DNA of 64,000 bases, taken from NCBI GenBank assembly GCA_003864495.1, contig ML133387.1, positions 1,482,897 through 1,546,896 on the forward strand, in the 5' to 3' direction. The stretch comes from Nemopilema nomurai. Lineage: Eukaryota > Cnidaria > Scyphozoa > Rhizostomeae > Rhizostomatidae. The position numbers and the translations under genes were made by a program. Shown one piece after another: positions 34,001 to 49,000 of this stretch (position 1 is the first letter of the stretch; each line of letters begins with the position of its first letter). The notes beneath the pieces are model-generated. The model had not been told where the DNA came from. It did no database searches and saw nothing but the letters and a program-made list of their open reading frames with translations.

Positions 34001-37000
34001 TATATTCTAATCATCTCTAAGTGAAACTGCAATAGCTAATGATTTTCTTTGCTACTTAAACCCAATGAATACAAATATTTCATGACTCTTAAAGTTTCTT
34101 CAGCTGTATCCAGTTTGTGTTCCCTCCTTTTGTTTGCTTGTCGTGAAATTGACCACATGGGCTAAGTTTTAAGATGCCGTTCCAATTCGTTTGTAAGCTA
34201 AAAGCACTCTAATCATCAAATTTACTGTAAAAATATTTACAGTTTCCTAATGATTGATTTGTCACCTGTAGTCAATTCGCGGAAACATGTTGACGTTTTC
34301 ACCTGTTACACCTAGTGTTCTTGAATGTGTTTGTTTGGTTTGACTAAGGCCCATTCCTGTCGCAATTAAGCATTTCATGTAGCAATCATCACAGTCTCCC
34401 AAATCTATTTTAAGCCGGTGTCTATCTACCTGTGCTGACCTTCCTACATGGCAATTTTGATCTAGTGTTGGACACAGAATTTTGAAGTCGTTCTTGGATC
34501 CTTACAAAATTGAGGCACCACCAGACTTTTACTCTCTAGCTTCCCTGTGGATGACATGTTGTTGTTATTGCTTTAAATGCCTCAAAAAACACTATCAAAC
34601 CAAACTCATGGCGTGAGATAAACTCAACTTCTGAAGCTCTCCCTGCTTTCAGTGGAGCCTACGCCTTACGCGAAACCTTTTGGATTATCAATGCAACAGT
34701 TAAACATGGCGGCACTGTTTTCCCGTTGTACAGAGTTAGTGAACAGCCTAAATTGACTTAATTTGTTATTAGTCCACCCTGCGCTCATTACCTGAAAATG
34801 TAGTTGCGAAGAGTGAGACGCACTCTTTTTTACACTTTCATTTCCCTTTGTTTTGAATGTTGGCTTGAGGCGGACTGTATTTACCCGCAAGTAAACACTG
34901 ATGTTTGCATTTGCTCAAAAAATTTGTTCCATTAAATATGTTTTCTCGCCTTTGTAGAACTCGGTGAGAACTGTTAGCCGGTCGACCTCGGACTTCCACG
35001 CCGCGCGAAAACCGTTCCAACAGCATCAGAGGTCGCATTCTGTTCAAGGGACCAGGTCGTCTTCACCCTTCAGGCCCCTGCCCACGCAGCCAACGGCTAG
35101 CCAAAGCGATTTGAGCAACAGTTCAACCGACAAATCAGCAACCAGCTCGTCCGAAGACTTATTGCTCCAGCAGATTTCGCAGACTCAGGTAGGCTACTTG
35201 TTTACGTCGCTGTGTGTCACGACTGACGATTTGTGACATTGCTGGTAAATAGTGAACTCTGTTTTGTACCATGCAAACATATATGTGTGTATACGCCTGG
35301 CAGAGTTTGGGGCTAAGCTTCAGAAGAGAACATTGTTTACAAATGATTGTTGCTGTGCATGTTTTGAAAGTGAAAGCAACACGTGGTGAGTATTCTATTG
35401 GAGGTGTGTGGAAAGTAAGCAGTTGGGTTTCACAGTATCTTCAAAATTTTTGGAGGGGGGGGGGGTCAAGGGGGAGAGTAAAAAATTAACCAAGTATCTC
35501 ACTAGTCAACCCCTCCCCTTTGTTACCGCCCTAGAGTTTTGCTTCTTTGCCTAAGTTTTTTCAATTTAAAAACGGTTTGGAATAACGCCAGAAAATGGGT
35601 CGATCTAACCCTTTGAAAGTTGCTTCAAGTGCGTGTCATTTTGTGTAGTAGGCCTTTCCAAAAATGCCTACAACATTGGATTTTTGCCTCATTATAATGT
35701 TTTCATCCTGGTTAATGCTAATCTTTCTTGTCCCTATTTAATGCTTATATTTTACTGCTTTCTTCCAACTTTAACTTCTATATTTCTTGAAACGCTGTAA
35801 AATCTTGGAACAATGTATTTAATACTTGTCTGCTTTAAGCAGCACAATATAATCATCGCACCAATTAGACAGTCGATAATTTATCTCGTAGATTGTAAAT
35901 AGAACTGATTGTAATGACAAAATGTTATCCTTACAGAAGAATTGAGTGTGGCATCTGCTCATTTGACCGGACATTCCAAATTGTTAGTTTTGCCTTAAGG
36001 TATCCTAGGGCCTTTGGGCAAGGATCTCATCTCTTCAGAAGGCTTAAACTTTGAATCGTTCAACACTGTTGGCATTTATTTTTACAACCTCCCTTAACAC
36101 CTAATTATGCTTATTTTACCCTTGTCTATATGAATTATTACTATTTTTCACAGATTGATTACAATTCTGTTCCTACGCAAAAACAGAAGGTAGGTTTAGT
36201 CCATTTGAAAGTTAATTTTCTAATTAGACGCCTAAATTTCAGACTGTTCTGGCACTTGGATGTCACATTTGCCATCTCTTGGAAAACATCATGCTTGATG
36301 TTTTTTTTCTATTTCTACATTGGAAACTCAATTATTGGATAATTGTATTCTCTTCATTGTAAGCTGGCCTATTATGCCATGGTATACTAGACATATTGTG
36401 TATTATTCATCATTTCTATTATCACAACCGTCACGTATTACTGGCAACTTATACGTCCGCTTTTAGCTGCTTTCCGACGTTTGCATGCACTGAGAAGTCT
36501 CGGTTAAAGAAGTACTCATGCATGCAGAAACTATGGTTCCGATGTTACGTGCTACTTTGTAGTTTTGTAGTACTAAACATTTGCCCATTCTAAGACACGT
36601 TCTCATCTGTCGTTTCCAGGCCCCGAAGCGGACTGTCTCCTTGCGTTCGTTTTCGCGGTTCTACGATCGGCCGGCAGGCCCTGAACGACAGCCAACCCTG
36701 GTAGAAAGGCCAACAATTAGCCCCCCTGTTCCAATTTCACCCCCCACCATTCACTCAGAGACTACTGACATAATCGATGTAAAACATGCTCGAAGCAGAT
36801 CGGACGAACTAAGCGTCGCGCGAACGAAGTCGGACCCGGAAGATGAGCCTGTAAACAAAGCGAGGAAGTCTCTCGAGTCTAACCACGTGGCAGAACCGAA
36901 GATGGAAACCAACAGTTTCGTACCGGGCGGGAAAATTGAGAATTTGCAGCCTGTGAATTCAGCTACGTCCGTTATATCCATGGAAGAGGAAGAGTTTGAT

Positions 37001-40000
37001 AGTGCCGATGAAAAGGTAATTCATTCTGCCATTAAATACGTTTTTCTGTAATGCGGTGTTATACTCGTATGTGAGAATCTAAATGTGAAATGAATTTCTG
37101 AGGCATTTCCACTTGAAGGCTATCCATGCAAAGCGTTTCTTTTAAATAATTTCTTATTAATAGTATGAAAGTTCTTTTATTATTTATAATAAGTTCCAAG
37201 TATTCAAGATTTTATCGCATTTTGATCGCATATCACTTATTTCCAAGCCAGAATGCACCTGGTAAAGAAGGCGACTTTTAATCTTGTTTAATTAGCAGTT
37301 GACTGAACATGGGCTCTATACTCTTGAATTTTGCATGTAGAGGCTAGACTTAAAAATTATCAAGTTTGGCAAGACGGGGTTGTTTGCTAAAATATGCCAG
37401 CTTATTAAATTGCTTTAAGGAGTGGCAAACTTGAGAGTTAGAGAATTTTGGAGACTTGGAAACTTGGGGAGGCTTTTTAGGCAAAGGCTGTCTTATGGAT
37501 GATTATACGAGAGGATTAAATGGCGAGAAAATAAAAAGTGAACAACTATTAACTCTTTTGCTTCAAATTACCAAAAGTTTGTTTATCACTTCAATTATAA
37601 CAGCTAAATATTCTCTTTAGATCGACGATCATGGACCCTTTGTCGACCTGGATACGTTGAAGTCCAAGCCAGGTTCGTCGAGTCCCTTCTTTTCAGCGCC
37701 ATTTTGCAACCCAGATCTGATGTGATAAATGCAGCTCTCCCGCAATCTTTGCAACTGATCTCGACACTCTATCAAGATCAAGATGATCAACTATCAAGAT
37801 GAAAAGTCTCGCTTAGTTTGATGTGAATACTGGAGATCAAAGGCCAATCCAAGTTTTTTGTTTAGAATCTTCGAAAATAAAAGTCTGATGACCATGTTTT
37901 ATTATTATAATTTTTTTATGGACAACTGAAATGAGTCTTTTTGTTCCACAGCTCATCTGGCAGTTTTTCTCCATTACCTGATGTCAAACAGCGACCCAAG
38001 CGCATTGGTAAGGCTTTTTCTGTTCAACAGAGTTACCCTGACGCCAGTGGCGTAGCCGTATGGGGGTAAGGGGGCTGCAGCCTCCCCCCAAAACGCCACC
38101 ATAATAATGGATACGCCTATATCGGCACGCCCTTATGTTGTAGATACGCCAATAATATGGTCTTCTACTCCTTCAAGAACGCATTATTCTCTTTGTTAGG
38201 CATCATTTTGCCAACTTTGTTTCCATATAGCAGGCTATTTTTGATTTTGAAGTACAAACGAAACTATTAATTCCTTTTCAGTTTTTCTGGCTGGTTACAG
38301 AAACGTATGCAAAAGAGGAGGGCTCGCTGAAGGATTTCAGGAAATGGGCTTATGAGATCTACTCGACATTTTTAGCCCCAGCTGCAGTAAGTCTCTCATC
38401 TACTTTTCAGAGAAGCTAATCACCTCACTTTGTTTTGTCATGAAATGAATCTTCTCAAGAGCCAAATCTTTGAGCAAAGCATGGGCTGATTCCCAAGAAT
38501 GTTTTGTAACTTGTTTCATGAAGTCTTCCATTCGGTTTTGAAAGCCTCCATCCCTTCCGCCTCAGTTGATTGTGAACCTAGTGATGCCAGTTTTCATTCT
38601 TGCCAGATTTCACTCTCATTTTGACGGAAATTCACTGCTATCCATATATACGTAATATTTGAGTGTTTTCTTTTCAACTTTAGCCACTAAAAGTTTGTGT
38701 TCCTGAGTCGATTGAACATGCATTGGGTACGTTTTTCCTCAATATTCTTCTATTTAACTTCTATTTAATTTGGATAAGTATACTCCTAAGTGATTAATTT
38801 TTTTCTCGGACGATTAGCGTAGCACAAGTTCCGTTATATGAAGATTTGTTTGATATGAATTTTGCTGTTCTTTGCAGCCGAGAATCTAAAGAGCAAAGGC
38901 CTGAGCGAAGACGATTTCAAGAGATTATTTCGTAATTCAAGGTTGGTATCACCAATTTCTCCTTTAATTTTAACAGTCTATTTTTGTCCATCCTTTTTCT
39001 GCCATGTTTCGGAGTTTCTGTGTTTAATGATCGCCCATAATTTTGTAAACGCGTCGTATTCGAAAACGCAGACGTTTAATCTTGCATCGTATTTGCTCAA
39101 CTAGGTCATCATTTCTTTGCTGCGGCTATTAATCCATGTAAATTATTGTTTTTTCGATTCAGCTTTGTCAGTTCTTGGAATACCCTCGATCAGCTGTTAA
39201 TGTTGTTTGCTGTGATATTTTGTAGGGCATTTGCGTTTAAAGAAGTCAGCGAGCAGTTGGCCGACTTCAGGAGCAAACGAGCCCTTGGCCTTGGAAGCCT
39301 TTTTGGGGATCACCAGCTCGAAGGTGATTATTACTCGATTATTATCAACATCACCATTATCACCATAATGATTTCCATCACCATAATCAACATGATCATA
39401 ATCACCATCGTGATCGCCATCATAATCATAATCAATATAATCAACATTATCATAATCACCATCACCATCGTGATCGCCATCATTATCACTGCTATGATTG
39501 CCATCGTCATGATTAGCATCACCGTAATCATTATCTTGATCGCCATCATGATCATAACCATTATAATCAACATTATCATGATCACTATTATGATTGCAAT
39601 CGTCATGGTCGGAATCATCATGATCGCATCACTCATCGCTTTTGAATCACAATCACAGTCATTGAAATCACGATCAGTCTCCGTAGAAAACTTCTAGTGA
39701 GGAGCCGCTGTCAATCACTAGCTGATTTCTCACGCCCGTCATATCAAGTACTTTGCGAGATCAAGTATTGTGTGGCTTCCATTTGATGTTGATGTTTGAC
39801 AAACAGCATCTGTCATCGCCACCATTCTCCGCTTGGGCATCGATTTGCAGCAGACATTCGCTCGTCGTAGATTATCTGGCTTCCGCTTCTTTTGTTTCGT
39901 GCGAATTTCGTTGCCATTCTGGTCATTTCGCCTTTCTAAACCTCGACATATATATATGCATTTTGACGTGAAATGGAGCGTCAGGAAGTTGTAACTGGAG

Positions 40001-43000
40001 AAGACGGCGAGTGTGAGTCCTTTTACGTTTTCAACAAAAGCATCAACCGTCGAACCGCTGTTTTTGTAGATAATTTGGACAGAGACAAGGAGCTGAAGAT
40101 TGTGGAGGGAACCCTTTTGCCCCATTTGGAAGCTCTGACGTAAGTCACGCTTGTGAAGAAGCTTTGAGTTTGTTTAAATTTTTGCAATTGGGTAGACTGA
40201 TGTTTGACTGAAATCGCTGTTTTTAGGCCAAATCTGTAATCAACCCGGAAACGGTACTTCTACTGTTGTCACAATAACAAATTCACTCGTTTTGTTGTTA
40301 TAAAAAGTTGCATTAAGAAACAAATGCTGGGCGATTGGAAAGGATGACAAAAATTTAGTGCTGGAAGCAAAAATCTAGAAACAGCTGAATATAAGCATCG
40401 CAATTTTATATCAGTTTTTCCTTCAAATATAAGCAATAAAATGTTTCCTTTGTCAATGTACTGTATCTATTCAGATGGAAACCAATGAAAATGAAAGAAT
40501 AATATTTAAAACCAATTGATAAGCTGGTTGTTTCCCCTTTTTCGTCTGCAAAACCTCTCCTCCATGAGTGTGCAAGCAATATAAACAAACATTGCATCAA
40601 GATCATAATTCTCTTAAGATCCAACGACTTCTGGATTTCAAAGCCCCTTTAAAAGTTTGAATAGCCAGTCTTGGTCTATTTGGTTTTATTGAAGCTAGTG
40701 CAATCTCGAAGTTGTAGTAGTTCAAAGATGTCCTGTGTAAATACAGCTTTATTTGTCTACGTTATCTCAAATGTTCTGATCATTCTGTTACAACACAGTT
40801 TCATTGTCAAAATTTTCATTCTAGCGCTGAAGTGGAAAAGAACCCTAAAGAATCTGTACAGTATGCGGCCAAAAAGTAATCAATTTGACTAAATGACAGA
40901 TTCCTGATAACCATTTACATAGATTCATGTCTAGAATTGCATGCCTGGATTTTGACAAGCTAGTATGAGGCCTATTATCCGATCCAGGAAATTTTAACTT
41001 CGTATTTGGCAAAAATGGATCATGGATTTGGAATCTTCATGTTGAATTTGTGCCGACAATTTCAAAGTGTGTGGGCCGTCAGGCTGCAACTAAACCAATT
41101 TTCAAAATTTTGCTTTTTCTATACATTTAAATTGAATTTGATGCTGCAGTGAAATTTTCACTGCATCGCAAATTGCGGTCAGATCTAAAAAATTTAAATG
41201 TTCAAAACTCACGACCGAATGGTCACAACAACATTATTTTTTCAGTCTAAACTAATTTAAAGATGAAGATTTCAATTCTGGAATGCATTTTGTGAAGGAT
41301 CCATAGATAGTGTGTTTGAAAAGTAAAATAGCCTTTTTTAACTGCCCTCGTGTTCTTCATTAGCGACATCGGCTATTGCCGCCTTTCAAATGTGGTTCTG
41401 ATAAATTTTCCCTTAAAACAACTTAAGGAACATTATCGCCTAATCGAAGCTGCCAAATATTCAAGCAATAACGATCTTTCGCTTGCCCCTTAGATTTATC
41501 AACAATTGCCATGTACCTACCCTAGACCAGTGACTATCGTAGTGACTATGGTGCACTTTCTTAACACCCTAGTCCAGTTGTGGCCTCTCTCCAGCTCATT
41601 CATACCTTCATGTTGCTATCGTCAAACCATCTTTCTGATAAAAGTGTTTTTTGTTTTAGTTCGGCAATGGCATCTTCTTTAACAACCTTCATAAAGCACG
41701 TTGGAGTGTCAGTCAAGGTAGACTAAGTTGAATTGCTTTCTTGCCTGTAAAAGAGGAGGTGTTTACGTACCTTAGTTATTTCATTTATTTATTTCATTTT
41801 TTAATTCTCAACGCTTTTAAGTGAGACCCGGAAATTTTTATGGGAATTTTCCTCCAATATACCTTATATTTCTTTGCTTTTGGTACACAAAAGAGATTTG
41901 TACGATTCCTTCATGTTCCCAGTTTTTACATGTATTCAACACACCTTCGTCAATGGCGAATCATCCTTAATTTTGGTGCGCTGACTGTTAACCATTTAGC
42001 CTTGTGGTTTCGTATTGAAACTGGAATACCCTTTTTCTAGACGGTTGGGAGTCAGGTAAACCCATTAGAGCGCCATAGAAGCTTTGCAGAGAAGGAACGA
42101 AGCTCCCTGTTTAAGTTCAAAGCAAGTAGAAAGGTGAGATTCTTGATTTTGACTATTGAAAGGAATGATTTGTAAGGTTCTTGATCGTGCGTTGTCTTTT
42201 GTCTATTTTGCGTAGGCTTTTGTCAACCTCTGACTATTTTTGTTGCTGCCTGCTTGACGTCCAATCTAAGTGTTTAGTTAGACAAAACCGCGTATAATCC
42301 AATCGAAGCACAAGGCTCTTCCAAATGCAATTTTATATAGTACTTGCATAGAAAGTATGCAGTTTCTACGTAATACTGTAATCACATGTTAAAATGAAGA
42401 TTCCCCTGTCACCACGGAAATCCTTTCTTAGCGTACAAATTCCTCTGCTAACAGAATCAAATTAAGACAACGACAAATTTAAGCCCGTGCTGATGACAAT
42501 CCTTTCTACTCCTTTTTGCTTTTATTGTATAATAACTAAACCATTGCCAATTTCGATGTCATACTCAGATTGACAGTGGGCTTTCAAACTGACTTGTCAA
42601 AATTCTTTAGAACTGCACTATCCTCTTGACAGTCATCAACGTGTCATTGTTCTCATTGTCATTCCCATTTCCCGCAGGTCGTAACGGTAAAGGGGCACCA
42701 GTTCACCGGTACTCAATACACAGAATGCACGTTGTGCAATTATTGCGAGGGGCTGCTTTGGGGTATTGGAAATCAAGGGATGCAATGTCAGGGTATGTTT
42801 TTGTGTCACCATCACTGTCACCACATGGCCGTCATCGACATTAGTGACTATACTGCCTTCTCACTGATGCCTGACTTAAGCAGAGCGAGCTATAATGGCT
42901 GAATGTGTTTTTGCCAGAAAATCTTTTTATTATTATTGCACGTCCATTTGTTATTGTTCCTTTTGTACTGAGTCTCGTAGGTTTTAGATTTGCGATCTCT

Positions 43001-46000
43001 AGACTATGCTCCATGACTTAAGAAGATAATCTAGACTAGTATTTGTTCTCACGAATATGTTCCATGACGTATAAGTTCCATATGTTCCTTTATGAAGATG
43101 GTGTGGACTCTTTTGGGGTCTCATGACCCTGCTCCATGGCCTATCAATCCTACCGACTTGCAAAGTTGTACCCTTCTTCGTTTTTTTCTTCATCTACGTT
43201 TTGATCAAACATATGTTAGTTTCATAGATTTATCAGTATAATGGAGTTAATCGGAAAAGCTTATTGAAAGTTTAATCTTTCCATCGTTTAGTATGCGAGT
43301 ATAATGTTCACAAGGGGAATTGCATGGATTCGATCGAAGTCTCTTGCACTGGAATCAAGAGAAAACTTAAGGTATGTCTGTAACCTGAATTTGAACTAGT
43401 GCCAAATTAATTTGCCTCAAATTCTCTTGAGCATTTATCAAGTTGCTCGTATAGCTGAGGCCCTCTAATCGAATTATTGTGGAACAAAATGTTTGTAAAA
43501 TACCAGCAACAAAGATGATTCTAGAATGGAAATGTAGAATCATTAGATTGATTAACTCAGAAATGAACCACCACATCTCAAAACTAAAACCAGATTTATA
43601 GTTGCTCTTCTGATAATAATTGGTTGAATTTTTTGTTTTCATAGATTATGGAGAAACCAAAGATTCACAAACCTATTATTTCGAAAAAGCCTGGAATACA
43701 GAAAGGAGAAAAATCAGGTAAGAGTTTCATGAATTCGGTATGAAAATGCTGGCCTCACACTTGCCCGTGGCTAGCTGACCCTATTTTGTGCATACTCTTG
43801 ACGCGCATTTTTCACCAACACCATATACTTTTTAAGATTTGTTGTGTTTGTTGTGTTGTGTTCAAAAGCCTCCTGATAAAACGGCATCATATACTTTCAA
43901 ATGGAGAAACTTCAATTACCAGTAGTAGAACCAAGTATAACTTGCGCTAGACGACCACTGGGAAGGAGCTAATGATGAATTCTTATAATCTGTCAATCCA
44001 CTGAGCTGCAGTGACGAGATTTATGAAATCCAAAACTGAAGCTCCTTCGCACTGGCTCTAGCATCCCCAAACTGTATATGACTTCGCAATGACTTTGTTT
44101 AGGCCATATGATTTCTCCCGCCTTGAAGGCCTCTTAATGACGATGCCATGTTGCGTAGTCGTTGCTGACATCGAAGCAAGACTGCGCGCGCTCTGCCTCA
44201 TATAATGAATATAATCTCTTTTTGCAAAAATCGCTCAGATTACAGCAATGTTTGCAACAATTTACGGTTCTTCAACAGGCAAAATCGAGGGAACCGATGA
44301 TACAGACAACGATACCCTGTCGCTTCCACGTGAGTCAAATTTGACGCTTTTATCGTATGAATCGAATCGAATGGGTCTTGTCGAATGAATAATGTCAAGT
44401 AAATCGTGTCGGACAACTGACACGTCGTATCAGATTAATCGTATTTAATGGACTGTATTCGGCGGATTGTATCGCATAGGGCTTAGTAGGCTAAGCATTA
44501 ACTGATCGTCTTCTATAAGCAATCAACTTATTTTCAAGCAAAAATTAGGCTGCAGGGAGTAAGAGTTTATCGATTAATTTGTACACAGAAGTGGAGATGT
44601 AGTTAATTGCCTAGGCATGCTAAAATGGCGTTTTCTTCTTTACTGGCGAAAGGGGGTACGTCCACTTACCAATCACCCCTAGATTTGCTAGGAGGCGTTT
44701 AAATTCATAAAAGAACAGAATGTTTTACTTCGTTTATTCATTTTTATAGATTCGCAAATGGAAGGAAGAAGCCGAGGAAACTCGCTCAACGAAGACCAAG
44801 AAAAAGTATGAAGTCACACTATGTTTCTAATGGAAATTTGATACCCATTTTGTAGAGCAATGCGGATTCACTATTTTCTCACCGGTTTCGTTTCCGTCAA
44901 ATCTCTATAATGAACGAGTTTTTACACTACCAAAGTTGATCAATTCACAAAATTTTGAATCAGTTCTACCATGCCAGTGGTTGCCCATAGCCTGCTTTCA
45001 AAATTCAAGATCCAAACTTAAAAGTTCAGAATTCTGTTATGACGTCTCTTCATGTGCTCTGCTATCTGTTTGGGAAATGTTTGTAAATGCTTTTTGCTAC
45101 ACTAGACTTGCTTCATCAATCACTTCTTCTCGTGTTGATGCCTTGGGTATTTTATCAAAATCTTGGTTGAAATTTTAGGAAGAGTCTTGTCGTTGATCAG
45201 TTGTGATTTTGATGAAAGTTAACATTTTATTTTTAGCATTCAAGTCCACATAGGTAGGTTCGCCTTCTCGTTTTTCTTTGCTCTGATGTCCAAGTTTATA
45301 TTTATTTACTGTTCTTCGTTATATTTCTTTGCTGTTTTTATGATAACTGGATGAAACGTTGTAGCATTGAGAACCACAATGATCGACTCCCGATCGACGA
45401 ATCGCGGATCATTATCACCTTTGAGAATCACCGCAATCATTATCTTCATCGCACGATCACTAGGCAAATCACAGGATACGAATATTCCAGCTGACAACAT
45501 GCTTGTAATGAACAGCGCCAAAAACCTTTGCTTGACAAAAATACAAAAAAATTCGATTGATCGCTGAAAAACAGTAATCTCATTCATATCCTGCCGCTAT
45601 TTTGGAAATTGTCCGTAAATAAGCTTAAACTGTTTCGTGCTTCTTTGATGACGAGACTTGAAATTTCCCAATTAAAAGATTATTGCCTATATTCTCAATG
45701 CAGCACAGAATTATTTGTCCGTCCAGTCGAGGTGTACGTCTAATTCCATTTAGCGATGTCTTTGTTCCGTGCCGCTTTGCAAAGCAATTTCCTTTGAGCT
45801 CTTCACGCGCAGCCTGGTAAATAAGGAAACACTGATTCCAACCAGCTTTGATAATCAACTTAAATTTTAATTAATGTTGGTTTTGAGCATAAGTCCCAGT
45901 TGTTTCCTATTCAGCGTATTCGTATCATCAGGTTCAGTTATGTTGTCTTGGGGCAGCTGAAGTTTGATTCCTCTTTTAACTGAATTCTTCTTCAACGCAG

Positions 46001-49000
46001 ACTAAGAAATGTTTTTGCTCTGAATTTCCGCATGAACAGGGCCTCCGGCGACGGAAAAAACGCCCCCCAAATATTTCTGCAATTTTTACCATTTCTAATT
46101 CGCTTCTTTGTGTTCTTTTTATATCGAGTTCTGAGGACACCCTCTCCTTTTCCTACTCACTTTTGGTCCCATCAGAGGCCCAGATCAAAGCAACCTGTGG
46201 GTCATTTTCTCATGTTCCCATTGTTGTTGGTTGTGGCTCGTCTGCATATGTCGTGAGTGTTTTCTTCTGAGCCAAAGGTCGTCACGACAGTATTGCATTG
46301 TCACTACAGCCATGTCACTTCCCGGCACATGCAGGCCCGAGCTTCCTAATCCATTTCCCGCCAGCCTCGCTTGCGATGATAACCACAAACGCGTCGCCAC
46401 CGAGGAAGCGTTGATGATAACTCACTTGTATTGTGTGTTTTCCTATGCAATCGGCTTTATTCATTAGGCAGTCTTTCATGTGGGCCGAAGCCTTTTGTCA
46501 GCCTCGATCAGATCTTCCACCTCGATCTCATCCACTTGTACTACGTCATCCGCCGTCCACTGATGTCTTCAGATTCCATTGAGAATCTAAAAAGTCTCTG
46601 CTTGGCAGAAGACCCTTCATAGCCAAGCTCTAGTAGTCAATTTCAGCCTTTTTTCCACACCCTCCAGATATTTTTTTGAAAGCAAGTAACTTGGGCTACT
46701 TGGAACCGCTGCACTTTCTTTTTCGTTGTCTCTTAAAAATCAGGACACGGAAATACCCAGGAAGATACAAAAAGTGACGGAAAGAAAAAGGTGAATCAAG
46801 TAGAGATAAAATATTCTCAAGGGTGTAAGAAACCTTTTCTTACCTGCTGACCGAAGAATGTAGAATATGCCTGGGGTTATTCCATCGAGTCAAGTAGATT
46901 CAGTTCAATAGATTCTGCTGGCTTCGATCATGTGCTGAAACATCCCAGATGTGGTCAGCTACGAGGCCGTTTGAAAAAAGTTCTGCTAAGGATGTTCTCG
47001 ATGTTCTAAAATAGTTCTCACCATCTCCAGGAGGCAAGGAGGAAGTTTTATTTTGGTAACGAAAGGCCTGTCTCAACAGTTGCCTGGTTGACAAAAATCA
47101 ATTGCTCTTTAAACGAGGGGAATAGTTGTGCGTGGATGCTAGGCTGTTACCACGGCAGGCTCCCACATGGCGACCGATCACTCAACTTTCTTAGTCATAG
47201 AAACCAGCCCCCGGTTTCCCCCCCAATGTACAGCCTGTTGATATTTCAAAACGCCAGACTCTCAATGCTGTCGCGTTTGAGCCTCTGTCGTACTGCACTC
47301 CCTGTGACTTTGTATTCAAAACGAGGTCCGTTTGCGGTTGGGGGAATCCGCATTTTCCAGTGAATGGAGCGATTGAGTCTTGTTTGTCAGTCACTCGTAT
47401 TTGCAACCAGTGCAAGTTCTGATTGATCGGGCCTCGCATGCAGTGGAAAGTTCCACGATGTTGATAAATGTTAGCCACGACAAGGTGCGAACACTTCCAA
47501 ACAGGATTGTAAAGCACTACAAGTGGATCTGGTCGCGGAGGTGAGGCTTTTTTCTATCTAGCTGGGTCTTTAGATCGCACACTGAGACAATCGTTAGAGA
47601 TCTTTAAGAAACGTTCCTCCATGTACAGTGTGCAATCTCCCCAGCTGCATTCTTGCATACTGATGTGTTTTTGCATCGCAACTTTCTACTTCCTCGCTTT
47701 CCATTTTTGGTTCCTCTTTCTCGTGCAACCATCGTGGCTGTACAACACAAGTCTATTAATTAAACCGACAGGATGATTCTTTTTAATCAGAACCCATGAT
47801 TAACTGTCATTTCTTGAAATTATCCAGCTTTTATATCGCCTTCTCTCGCGGCAAAATGAAAAGTGAAAAATGAAAACGGTAAGAAATTGTGGATAACGAA
47901 AATGGGTAGGTGTGCTCCATTGCGTTGGATTTCCATACCGCACAAATCTCACCTATCAGGAATTGTCATCATTGACCGCCTCTTTGGGAGTCCTTAATGA
48001 TGTTATTTAATATAAGTAGATCCTTTTATGACGTCATTGGTACCGTCTAAAGCCAGCTCGTTATCCGATCACTGCTATCTTTAATTAGGTTAAGAATTTT
48101 TGTGGTAAGATGTGTTTCAACAGTAACAAGATAGGTCTTCAATTGTGTCTGAATGGGAGATCATGTACTCGGCCTGTGCACCGGGAAACTAACCCTTTCC
48201 CGTAAACCCATGCTCCTACAACGGGTTCCTATTGCCCCCTATTAGAGGGTGTAGCATCGAAAGGCGTGATGATCCTGTGCTCTCTGCTTTAACACCGATA
48301 TCAAGCAATAGTTTTGTTTGTTTTGTCGAACCCGCTGAACGTATGCGTGGTATTTCGATCCGTTTACGAGCCTGCATTTCTGTTTCTTACTTTCTATTCT
48401 ATCGATAAACCGTCTACGTCATTTGTTTTCTGTGTTGTGAATGGCCAGCTTAAAAAGCGAGTATTTGTGGATTTGAGCTGCAAGACGCATTGTTGCTGTC
48501 ACCAAATTGGGCCTAAATTACATACCGTAATGTGACCTGCGTTCTGACCTTTGCCTTCGACGCTTTGTGATTCCGTTGTGCGCAGCGCCACGCGAAGCCA
48601 CTTTTCTATTTATTCATTTTGGGTTGTGGTTCTATTGGGAGTGTGAAGAAATATCAATATTATGCTCAGGAAAAGTATTAGAATTTCAAAATCATTTGCG
48701 AAAAGTGCCGCTCGCCGCAACAATACAAACATGTTAGTTTGCTCAAAAACCTCTATCTAAAAAGTATGTAATAGGTGCTTGATTGCCCTACCAGTCTTAG
48801 GGCTGCTCCCCACTTGTCTCCCACTTGTACCCTCGAATATCCCTCGTAATTTTCAATCATCTTTTTCTGTGAAGAAGAAATGGGATCATTAGCACCTTTC
48901 AAGAACATTCGTGCAATTTGTTTTTTATGCAATACCAATGCTACATTTTTCACCCTCTTGGACTTTGACCGCCATCCAAATTTGGTGGATTTTTATGGGC

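Noticed and set aside
39331..39636. Met/Ile-rich ORF on the minus strand
   Set aside because: It is the antisense of an ATC/ATT triplet repeat; such repeats are open in several frames without coding.
46744..46790. Alternative reading of this exon as GHGNTQEDTKSDGKKK
   Set aside because: It needs phase 1 in and phase 0 out, which fits neither the upstream exon (ends in phase 0) nor the downstream exon (needs phase 2) unless two extra unseen exons exist.
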